From NCBI RefSeq assembly GCF_001894765.1, contig NZ_BCWV01000001.1, positions 211,577 through 275,576 of the forward strand: a stretch of DNA of 64,000 nucleotides. The letters run 5' to 3'. The notes beneath the pieces were generated by a model. The model was not told where the DNA came from. It saw nothing but the letters and a program-made list of their open reading frames with translations, and searched no databases. Shown in pieces: positions 26,056-33,285 of this stretch (its first letter is position 1; each line of letters opens with the position of its first letter). The DNA is from Rhodococcoides corynebacterioides NBRC 14404 (GTDB lineage: Bacteria; Actinomycetota; Actinomycetes; Mycobacteriales; Mycobacteriaceae). The position numbers and the translations under genes are program-made.

Positions 26056-27056
26056 CGGATCGCCGCCGTGATCTCGCGGGCGCGGTCGACGTACGCGTGT
26101 CCGTCGGCCACGATGCGGGCGCGCCCGCGCTCGGCCATGTCGCGCGCCTCGTCCGGTTCGGCGTCGGCCCACGCCAGGATCTCGGCGAGCTCCTCCGGGG
26201 TGGAGAACAGACGGCACTCGGTTCCGTCGTCGAGCAGCCGGGCGTGCTCGTGCGTGCGCTCCCCGACGAACAGGCCGCCCGCCGCCGGCACCTCGAAGGT
26301 GCGGCACGTGTGGGTGTCGCGGTTGTCGGAGTTCAGCAGCACCAGGTTGGCGCCGATCGAGGCGACGGCGCCCGAGAACTCCTCGCCGTACACCGCACCG
26401 CCGAGGCGCGCCGAGGTGGCCCGCAGCGCGGGAACACGCCGCCACCCGGGTCCGAGGACGGCCATCCGCGCGCCGTGGGTGCGGGCGAGATCGGTGACGA
26501 AGTCGCGCCGGTCGGGGCGGCACGCGCCGACGAACCCGACCGTGAACTCCTGCGGGGACCGGCGCGCGGTGGGTCGGTGCCACGCCGGGTCGTAGGCGCT
26601 GAGCACGAACAGCGTCTCCCGCGCTCCCCGCTCGGTCAGTTCCGGGACGTTGTGTTCCTTGGTGGTGATCACCAGGTCCCAGTCCCGTTCGCGCCGCAGG
26701 TAATCCGGCGTGGTGTTGTAGGGGTTGGCGACGTCGTCCGGGCTGTAGTGCACGCGCACGGCGGCGGGCAGCGCCAGCAGTCGATCCTGGTCCAGGTGCA
26801 CGGTGCGGAAGCAGAACAGCATGTCCGGCCGGAAGTCCCGCGCCGCGGCGTCGATCCGTCGATGCAGATCCGCCAGCACCCACGGCGCCCGGCCGCGACC
26901 GAGCTTGGCGTAGATCCAGGGCGGGGTGAGCCGACCGGGGAGGGCGACGGGCGTGGTGTCGATCACCAGGACGTCGTGGCCCGCCTCGCGGAACCCGTCG
27001 GCCATCGAGCGTGCGTTGCTGCCCACCCAGTCGTCACCGAGAAAGAGAATCTTCAT
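26052..27056 (-). CDS. glycosyltransferase (CgeB-like, GT-B fold)
   Basis: This 334-residue protein starts MKILFLGDDWVGSN and ends with a GT-B C-terminal half: FTVGFVGACRPDRRDF, a NLVLLNSDNRDTHTCRTFEVPA segment with the donor-binding Glu, and a terminal helix typical of the glycosyl-transferase-1/2 (CgeB-like) group. No membrane segment is seen. Both ends overlap neighbours by four bases, so it is in the middle of a coupled operon. It adds a sugar to the lipid-linked repeat unit; donor and acceptor are unknown. Confidence 0.85.
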   Translation of the reverse strand: MKILFLGDDWVGSNARSMADGFREAGHDVLVIDTTPVALPGRLTPPWIYAKLGRGRAPWVLADLHRRIDAAARDFRPDMLFCFRTVHLDQDRLLALPAAVRVHYSPDDVANPYNTTPDYLRRERDWDLVITTKEHNVPELTERGARETLFVLSAYDPAWHRPTARRSPQEFTVGFVGACRPDRRDFVTDLARTHGARMAVLGPGWRRVPALRATSARLGGAVYGEEFSGAVASIGANLVLLNSDNRDTHTCRTFEVPAAGGLFVGERTHEHARLLDDGTECRLFSTPEELAEILAWADAEPDEARDMAERGRARIVADGHAYVDRAREITAAIR

Positions 27057-28420
27057 CGGTCACCTCCCGGAGAGGCCAGACGCACCGGGACGAGCGGCTC
27101 GGTGATGGCGTCGTCGTGTGCGTCCACGGGGGTCTCGCTGCGCCGACGCAGCATGCGGACGCGCAGCAGGTACCAGGTGGCGACGGCGATCTCGCAGGTG
27201 AACGTGCCGAACACCAGCGCCCACACCGACCCGGTGGCCACTGCGGCGAGCAGCGCGCCGCCCGCGAAGATCGCGCCGACGACGGCGCCGATCAGCGTTC
27301 CTCGGGTGTCCTGCTGGACCGGCAGCACGGCCGTCGTGACGAACGACGTCAGCGCGGTGAAGGGCAGGATGAACGCCTGCACACGCATGATCTCGACGGC
27401 GCCGGTGAACTCGGCGCCGAAGATCAGCGGGATCACCCACGGGGCGGCGATCCACAGCACCACCGAGACACCCGCGGCGATGGCCACGGTGGCGCCGAGT
27501 CCGCGGAACGCGTTGCCCCAGAAGTGGTCCTCGCGCCCCCGCGCGAGGCGGGGCAGCAGACCGTAGCCGATGGCGTCGAGCAGCGACTGGAACGCACGGA
27601 CCAGCCGGTCGCTCGCGGAGAACAGACCCAGGGACGCCGCGGAGAGGGCCACCGAGTAGAAGCTGGCCGCACCCTGCCCGTAGCTGGTGATGAGCAGACG
27701 CGAGGTGAGCACGGGCGCACCCATTCTCACCATGGCGAGCACCCCGTTCGGCCGCGACGGCAGACCGTGCTCGGTGAGCGTCAGGCGCCAGGTGAGCACC
27801 ACGTTCACCAGCGTCGAGAGCAGGAGGCACAGCATGGCCACCGACGCGCTGGGGAAGTGCGGGAGCAGACCGACGAGCAGTACCAGGTAGAGGACGCGGC
27901 CGATGGACTGGTACACGACGCCGATGCCGAACCTGGCCTCCGCCACCAGAACCCAGTCGTCGCCGAACGAGGAGACGCCGCCCGCGAACAGTCCGAGCAA
28001 CACCATGTGGAGATGGACGTGGGCGTCGACCAGCATGCCCAGCGCGAGAGCGACACCCATCGCGCTCAGCACCGCGGCACGCAGGGCCAGGTAGTTGCCG
28101 CGGAGGCGATTGACGTTGTCCGCGTTCATCATCGCGGCGAGGAACGTGGTGATGCCCATGTCGACCAGCAGTGCGCCGATGAAGTAGGCCGACATGCCGA
28201 TGGCGAGCAGGCCCAGTCCCTCGGTGCCGAGGATGCGGGCGGTCAGGGGCAGCGTGACGATGGTGACCAGGTACTGCCCGTACTTGCCGAAGCTGACGAA
28301 CGCGATGTCGCGCACCGCCGCGAGGCGCGGCGGGACGCGCAGGCGCCGACGCCGGCTCTCGGGTGCGCCGGGCTCGGCACGTCCGGTCAGGTCGATGCGG
28401 TCGGTGGCGTCATCCCACAC
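27053..28420 (-). CDS. oligosaccharide flippase (Wzx/MOP family)
   Basis: This 455-residue protein has 12-14 hydrophobic helices. It begins with the typical Wzx stretch IAFVSFGKYGQYLVTIVTLPLTARILGTEGLG, here residues about 40-70, and later LIFGAEFTGAVEIMRVQAFILPF. It should flip undecaprenyl-linked repeat units to the outer face. A GTG start (VWDDATDR) was chosen: GGGGGAG precedes it closely and it overlaps the upstream glycosyltransferase by 11 bases. The longer frame upstream is that gene's shadow. Confidence 0.88.
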   Translation of the reverse strand: MWDDATDRIDLTGRAEPGAPESRRRRLRVPPRLAAVRDIAFVSFGKYGQYLVTIVTLPLTARILGTEGLGLLAIGMSAYFIGALLVDMGITTFLAAMMNADNVNRLRGNYLALRAAVLSAMGVALALGMLVDAHVHLHMVLLGLFAGGVSSFGDDWVLVAEARFGIGVVYQSIGRVLYLVLLVGLLPHFPSASVAMLCLLLSTLVNVVLTWRLTLTEHGLPSRPNGVLAMVRMGAPVLTSRLLITSYGQGAASFYSVALSAASLGLFSASDRLVRAFQSLLDAIGYGLLPRLARGREDHFWGNAFRGLGATVAIAAGVSVVLWIAAPWVIPLIFGAEFTGAVEIMRVQAFILPFTALTSFVTTAVLPVQQDTRGTLIGAVVGAIFAGGALLAAVATGSVWALVFGTFTCEIAVATWYLLRVRMLRRRSETPVDAHDDAITEPLVPVRLASPGGDR

Positions 28421-29609
28421 GGGACTCCCCCTCCGACTGCGACTCCGACTCGGACCCGGGCAGCGCGCGCACCGGCGCGGGCCGGCCGACGATGCGGGCG
28501 AGGAAATCCTCGACGGCACGGGCGGATTCGGCCACGTCGAACTCGGCGGCGCGGGCCGGTGCGGCCTCGGCCAGCCGCGTGCGCAGACCACGGTCCGCGA
28601 CGAGGCGATCCAACGCCGCGGCGAGGACGGCCGCGTCACCCGACGGCACCAGGAGGCCGTCGACCCCGTCGCGCACGATCTCGGCGGGCCCGCCCGGTCC
28701 CGACGCCACGACGGCGCAGCCGGCCAGCATGCCCTCGACGATCACCTGACCGAAGGGCTCCGCGGTGAGGGTGCAGTGCACCAGCACGTCGGACCGGCGC
28801 ATGTACTCGGTGGGATCGTCGACGTGACCGGTGAAGACGACGGGGACGTCGAGTGTGGCCGCGCGCTCCTCGAGGTCCGCGCGGTACGGCTCCTCACCGA
28901 AGAACGTGCCGCCGACGAGGTAGACCCGTTCGGGGCGCGTCGTCATCCGCGCGAGCGCGTCGAGCAGCACCACGTGCCCCTTCCACGGCGTCAGGCGCGC
29001 CACGAGACACAGCACCGTGCGGTCGGACTCGGCCTGCGCGCGGCGCAGCGGGCTGCGGCCCGTCGGGTCGATGCCCGGGTACGCGACCACCGACGGGCGG
29101 CGACGCGCGGGCAGCGAGTCGAGCGTCGATACGCTGTTGGCGACGAAGCCGGCGCAGACCACCCGGCCCAGCAGACGCAGGACGGCGGACAGCACGGTGC
29201 CGAAGTACTCGGCCGAGATGCGATCGTGCGAATGCCACACCAACGGGATGCCGGCACGTCGGGACGCGACGGTGCCCATGAGCAGGGCCTTCGTGGACTC
29301 GGCGACGAGCACGTCGGCGCCGCGCTCGCGCGCGAGGCCGCCGACCTCCCAGCCCAGCCGGACCAGTCCGGTGACGCCGCGGAGCACCCGCGCCGGGGAC
29401 AGGCCGCCGATGGTCACCGTGCGGCTGTCGAACGGCCCGTCGACGACGACGGTGTCGATGCCGTCGGCCCGGACGCGCTCGACCATCGGGCCGTACTCGG
29501 TGAACGCCACCGTGACGTCGGTGTCGCGCATCGACCGGACCAGACGGTGGAGGGCGATCTCGGCGCCCGACGGAGCGGCGGTGTGGGCGAGGAACAGAGC
29601 CCGGGTCAT
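28410..29609 (-). CDS. glycosyltransferase family 4
   Basis: This 399-residue GT-B enzyme has an N-terminal acceptor domain (FLAHTAAPSGAEIALHRL, HSHDRISAEYFG) and a C-terminal donor domain with LVARLTPWKGHVVLLDAL and the E-x7-E motif in EPFGQVIVEGMLAGCAVVAS. The tail is Ser/Glu-rich (GSESESQSEGES). The ATG at 29609 overlaps the stop of the preceding glycosyltransferase by four bases. It is cytoplasmic and builds the repeat unit of the polymer. Confidence 0.9.
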   Translation of the reverse strand: MTRALFLAHTAAPSGAEIALHRLVRSMRDTDVTVAFTEYGPMVERVRADGIDTVVVDGPFDSRTVTIGGLSPARVLRGVTGLVRLGWEVGGLARERGADVLVAESTKALLMGTVASRRAGIPLVWHSHDRISAEYFGTVLSAVLRLLGRVVCAGFVANSVSTLDSLPARRRPSVVAYPGIDPTGRSPLRRAQAESDRTVLCLVARLTPWKGHVVLLDALARMTTRPERVYLVGGTFFGEEPYRADLEERAATLDVPVVFTGHVDDPTEYMRRSDVLVHCTLTAEPFGQVIVEGMLAGCAVVASGPGGPAEIVRDGVDGLLVPSGDAAVLAAALDRLVADRGLRTRLAEAAPARAAEFDVAESARAVEDFLARIVGRPAPVRALPGSESESQSEGESRVG

Positions 29610-30715
29610 GACACCACCTCCCGGTAGAGCTCGACGTGCTCGGCCGCGGCGGAGTCCCAGGAGAAGCGTTCCGCGTGGGCGCGGCAGGCCTCGGCGCCGG
29701 GGACGACGCCGTCCAGCGCGGTGGTGAGGCGGGCCGCGAGTGCGCCGGCGTCCCCCGCCGGAACGATCAGCGAGGGTTCCAGACCGGCGACGGCGTCCGG
29801 CAGGCCGCCGCAGTCGGTGACCACGGGCGGGCATCCGACGGCGCACGATTCCAGGGCGATCAGCCCGAAGCCCTCGAGCGCGACCGTCGGGACCACCGAG
29901 ACGGTGGCCGCGGCGTAGAGGCTGCGCAGCCGCGCGTCGTCGACGCGGCCGAGGAACTCGATGGACGCCGACGCGGGCGAGTTCGCGGCGAGCGCGCGCA
30001 GCGCACTCTCCTGCGTGCCCTCGCCGACGACGAGCAGTCGGGCGTCGGGATGGGCCGACGCCACCGCCGGCCAGGCCGCGATGAGGCGGTCGATGCCCAT
30101 GCGGTTCTCGAGTCGACGCACGCACAGCACGGTCGGGCGGTCGGACCGGCGCTCGGCGGGGACGGTGAAGCGAGCGAGGTCGACGCCGGGCGCGATGACG
30201 CGGATCCGGTCGGCGTCGACGCCGTAGTCGGTCCGCAACAGCCGGGCCGAGTGCTCGGAGAGGACGACGAACCGATCGATGTCGAGGAAACGCAGCCGCT
30301 CCACCCAGTACTTGGCCCGGACCGCGGCGGGACTCTCGCCGGAGGCGGCGCTCTCTGCGGCCCACGGACCGTGGAAGTGCGCGACCGACGGCAGCCGGCC
30401 CCGGCGACCCAGAGCCGGGCGGCCGAACAGGCTGAAGTGACGATCGACGACGGTGGAGGAACTCAGCCCGCGGTCATCGCGGAGCGAGGTCCACACGCGA
30501 GCCACCGTGGAGCCGGAGCTGGGCCCCCACGAGTGCCCACCAGCGGCCGCGTTCCCGAAGGCCGACGCGCTGACGCGGGTGTCCGGCCGAGCCTGCAGCG
30601 CGAGGAACAGGTCGGTGAAGTAACGATTGAGCCCGCCCGGAGTGGTGGCGAACCACTCGGCGCCGGTCATGTGGACCTGCACCGTCGAAGTGGCCGTCAC
30701 GGATGCGGGTGTCAT
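29606..30715 (-). CDS. glycosyltransferase family 4, first gene of the EPS operon
   Basis: This 369-residue GT-B protein opens with TGAEWFATTPGGLNRYFTDL, the acceptor-domain glycine loop. The donor domain contains VLCVRRLENRMGIDRLIAAW and the E-x7-E motif in EGFGLIALESCAVGCPPVVT. It heads a run of eight overlapping minus-strand genes ending at 19473, so the operon promoter should lie in the 450-base gap upstream. The start ATG at 30715 gives MTPASVTATS; ATG 30670 is an alternative. The sugar is not predictable. Confidence 0.88.
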   Translation of the reverse strand: MTPASVTATSTVQVHMTGAEWFATTPGGLNRYFTDLFLALQARPDTRVSASAFGNAAAGGHSWGPSSGSTVARVWTSLRDDRGLSSSTVVDRHFSLFGRPALGRRGRLPSVAHFHGPWAAESAASGESPAAVRAKYWVERLRFLDIDRFVVLSEHSARLLRTDYGVDADRIRVIAPGVDLARFTVPAERRSDRPTVLCVRRLENRMGIDRLIAAWPAVASAHPDARLLVVGEGTQESALRALAANSPASASIEFLGRVDDARLRSLYAAATVSVVPTVALEGFGLIALESCAVGCPPVVTDCGGLPDAVAGLEPSLIVPAGDAGALAARLTTALDGVVPGAEACRAHAERFSWDSAAAEHVELYREVVS

Positions 30716-31163
30716 CGGGGTCCATAGCCTTTCCCTCTCGTGGGTGTGCGTGCCCCGGTGGGCGTGCACACGGCGTGTCCGTCCGCATCGCTGTTTCTGT
30801 GAGGTGGAACCAGGAGGCGCCTGGTTCCCGTTCACGAACCAGTCGAGTGCGGGCGATGCCGGCGATGTGGTCGCCCCCGTCCGTCGACTTCTGCTCCGGC
30901 CCCGCTCGGAGCAGTACGTCCGGGGTATCGGCTGCGCTGCCGATGCCGTCCCACCCGGTCGCGCATCGCACTACCAGGCAGTAAGGTGTGATCCGGTCGT
31001 GTTTGTGACTGGAAACGACGGCGCAGTACCCTATCGCTGGCTTTAACATACCGGAAGATTCTTTTGTCCGCCATAACGCTCACGAGGACCGGTTTCCCGA
31101 TCCCCCGGTGAGTGTCCGTCCGGGAGAGTTGTGAGAGATGACAACGCGAGTGGAGTCGCGCTG
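30716..31163. other. non-coding divergent region between the EPS operon and the Hsp70-half gene
   Basis: This 448-base stretch has no supportable gene. It holds an inverted-repeat cluster at 30806-30841 (separate entry) and a relatively AT-rich patch at about 31030-31075 (TTTAACATACCGG, TTCTTTTGTCC) that is the best place for promoters in either direction. Confidence 0.55.
30806..30841. promoter_or_regulatory. inverted-repeat operator-like cluster upstream of the EPS operon
   Basis: GGAACCAGG (30806-30814) and CCTGGTTCC (30820-30828) form a perfect inverted repeat with a five-base spacer. A further GAACCA follows at 30836-30841. The half-sites GAACCA, TGGTTC and GAACCA therefore recur at 14-15-base steps. 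The cluster starts about 90 bases upstream of the first EPS gene. A repressor or activator site for the operon is inferred. Confidence 0.5.
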
Positions 31164-32219
31164 ATGCGGGAGACGGTCGACGCGCCGGTGCGGACCGGGT
31201 GCGCGACCGTGGTCGTTCTCGACTTCGGACGGTCCGGGACCGGGATGACCGTCGTGGGGGTCGACGAGGACCGGGTGGTCGACGAGGTGCGGTGGCCGTC
31301 GCCGAGCGGTGACGCGTGCGACCTGATCGTGCTGGACCATCTGCGCGCGCACGGCATTCTCGGTCCGCGCGACGGCGACCGGGAGTCCCCGGAGATCCTC
31401 ACGTTCTGCCGGTCGGTGAAGGAATCCCTGTCGACGTCCGCCGCGGCCAGGACACCGGCGTCCGGCCCGGGCGGACCGGTCACCCTCATCACCCGCGCCG
31501 ATTTCGAGGACGCCCTCCGGCCGTCCCTGGTGGACCTGATCGATCGGGTCGCGGCTCGGGTGCGCGACGTCGGACGGGAGACCGAGGCCGTGGTGCTCAC
31601 CGGCGGCGGGGCGGCCGTGCCGCTCGTGCGCGCGCTGGTCGAGGAGCGGCTCGCGCCGATCCTGCCGGAGGTGTCGGCGGCCGCCGACGCCGTGCCGGCC
31701 GCGCGGATCGCGCAGCCCTCCCCGGAGCCCACCGTCTCGACGGCCGCGACCCCCGACGACCCCCACGCCGACCACCCCGCCGCGTCCGACATCGACGAGT
31801 CGAGTCCGGAACCCGGCCCGCGGGCGCACACGACGCCCGTCCGTCGGGAACCCCGACCGTTCGCGTACTCGGCGGTCGAGACCGCTCCCGCGCAGGACGA
31901 CGCGGACTGGGAGTTGCTCGACGACCCACCGCCGGGGCCGCAGCGGCGCCGCCTGTGGACCGCCGTCCTCGTGGTGGCGCTGATCGTCGTCGCGGCCGGT
32001 GCCGCCGCCTGGGCGTACCTGGGGACGGCCACGCCGATGGACGGACCGGACGGCGCCGGGCCCGCCGCGCCACCGACAGCCACCGTCGCGACGGATCCGC
32101 GGGTGACCTCGGTGGCTCCCACCTCGGCGGCGAGCGACGAGGACGCCGACGGGGACGGATTCCCGGACAGCTGGGGCAACGACGTCGGGTTCCGCCTCGG
32201 CACGGGAACGGCCAACTGA
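31164..32219 (+). CDS. membrane-anchored half-Hsp70-like protein (C-terminal lobe only)
   Basis: This 351-residue protein starts directly at the Hsp70 phosphate-2 motif (TVVVLDFGRSGTGMTVV) and includes the adenosine motif (VVLTGGGAAVPLVRALVE); the N-terminal lobe is missing. A linker and one membrane helix (WTAVLVVALIVVAAGAAAWAY) follow. The exterior tail ends with DEDADGDGFPDSWG, a thrombospondin-3/dockerin-like calcium-binding pattern. ATG 31164 was chosen, with GGAG 8 bases upstream; GTG 31131 is possible. It is divergent from the EPS operon and precedes the DUF1839 gene by 85 bases. A regulatory or partner role for a split ATPase is speculation. Confidence 0.75.
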   Translation: MRETVDAPVRTGCATVVVLDFGRSGTGMTVVGVDEDRVVDEVRWPSPSGDACDLIVLDHLRAHGILGPRDGDRESPEILTFCRSVKESLSTSAAARTPASGPGGPVTLITRADFEDALRPSLVDLIDRVAARVRDVGRETEAVVLTGGGAAVPLVRALVEERLAPILPEVSAAADAVPAARIAQPSPEPTVSTAATPDDPHADHPAASDIDESSPEPGPRAHTTPVRREPRPFAYSAVETAPAQDDADWELLDDPPPGPQRRRLWTAVLVVALIVVAAGAAAWAYLGTATPMDGPDGAGPAAPPTATVATDPRVTSVAPTSAASDEDADGDGFPDSWGNDVGFRLGTGTAN

Positions 32220-32304
32220 GTTCGGTCGATCCCTCGCAGGATCGGCGCACACACGGTGTCGGGGGACACGACCAACGGTTCGACAGAGGAACGAGGACAC
32301 GACG

Positions 32305-33285
32305 GTGCAGACCACGACCCCCCTCCTGGACGGTCTCGACCCGGGCACGTACCGCCCGCACGCCGTGCACACGACGGACCGCATCTGGTCCGAGACCAAC
32401 TGCTACGTCGACCTGTGGATCGAGGTGCTGCACGCGTCGGGGGTGGATCCGGTGCCGGCCGCGTCGTTCGTCCTCGGCGCCGGGTTCGACGGTCGGCAGT
32501 GGGACTTCGTGAAGTATCAGCCGGAGGATCTGCGGCTGCTGCACGGCATCGAGGTGAACGAGATGAACGTGTGGAAACCGTTCGCGGAGCACCTGATCGA
32601 GAACATCGAGGACGGCGTCGCCAGCACCGTGGAGGTCGACGCGTTCCATCTTCCGGACACCGCCGGAGTGTCGTACGGACTGCAGCACACCAAGACCACC
32701 GTGGTGCCCACCCGGATCGATCGGGCGGCGCGCGAGATGGACTACTTCCACAACGCCGGCCTGTTCCGGCTGTCCGGGGACGACTTCGATCGCGTTCTCG
32801 GCCTGGAGGTTCCGGACGGGGCCGTCGTGCTTCCGCCGTACCTCGAGCGCATCACACTGGAGGGCGGCGTTCTTCGGGTGGATCCCACCGTGGACGATCG
32901 CGACCTCGACGTCGCCCGGACGCATCTCCGACGGGCCGGGACGGACAATCCGGTGGCGGGCCTGGCGCAGCGGGTGATCGACGACGTGGAGTGGATTCGC
33001 GAGTCGGGTCCCGACGCGTTCCATCTGTGGTCCTTCGGCACGTTGCGTCAGTGCGGCGCCACGGCCGAGCTCGCGGCCGACGTGGCGGCCTACCTCGAGG
33101 GCCGCGGCGTCCAGGGCGCCGGCGCGGCCGCCGAGCCGTTCCGGGAGGTCGCGACGGGCGCGAAGTCGGTGCAGTTCCGCATGGCCCGTGCGGCTCGCGG
33201 GCGGGCCGTCGATCCTCGGGAACCGTTGGACGCCATGGCCGAACAGTGGCAGCGGGCCGTCGACGTCCTGCGCGCCGCGCTGTGA
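32305..33285 (+). CDS. DUF1839-family protein
   Basis: This 326-residue soluble protein matches DUF1839 by features such as RIWSETNCYVDLWIEVLHA, GFDGRQWDFVKYQPEDLRLL, EVNEMNVWKPF and YFHNAGLFRLSGDDF. No biochemical function is established for the family as far as I know. The GTG start is preceded by purine-rich GAGGAACGAGGA. It is coupled to the following GH2-like gene by a four-base overlap (GTGA). The nearby amino acid:carrier ligase and ACP make a role in handling a carrier-bound amino acid a reasonable guess; the family has no recognisable catalytic motif. Confidence 0.85.
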   Translation: MQTTTPLLDGLDPGTYRPHAVHTTDRIWSETNCYVDLWIEVLHASGVDPVPAASFVLGAGFDGRQWDFVKYQPEDLRLLHGIEVNEMNVWKPFAEHLIENIEDGVASTVEVDAFHLPDTAGVSYGLQHTKTTVVPTRIDRAAREMDYFHNAGLFRLSGDDFDRVLGLEVPDGAVVLPPYLERITLEGGVLRVDPTVDDRDLDVARTHLRRAGTDNPVAGLAQRVIDDVEWIRESGPDAFHLWSFGTLRQCGATAELAADVAAYLEGRGVQGAGAAAEPFREVATGAKSVQFRMARAARGRAVDPREPLDAMAEQWQRAVDVLRAAL

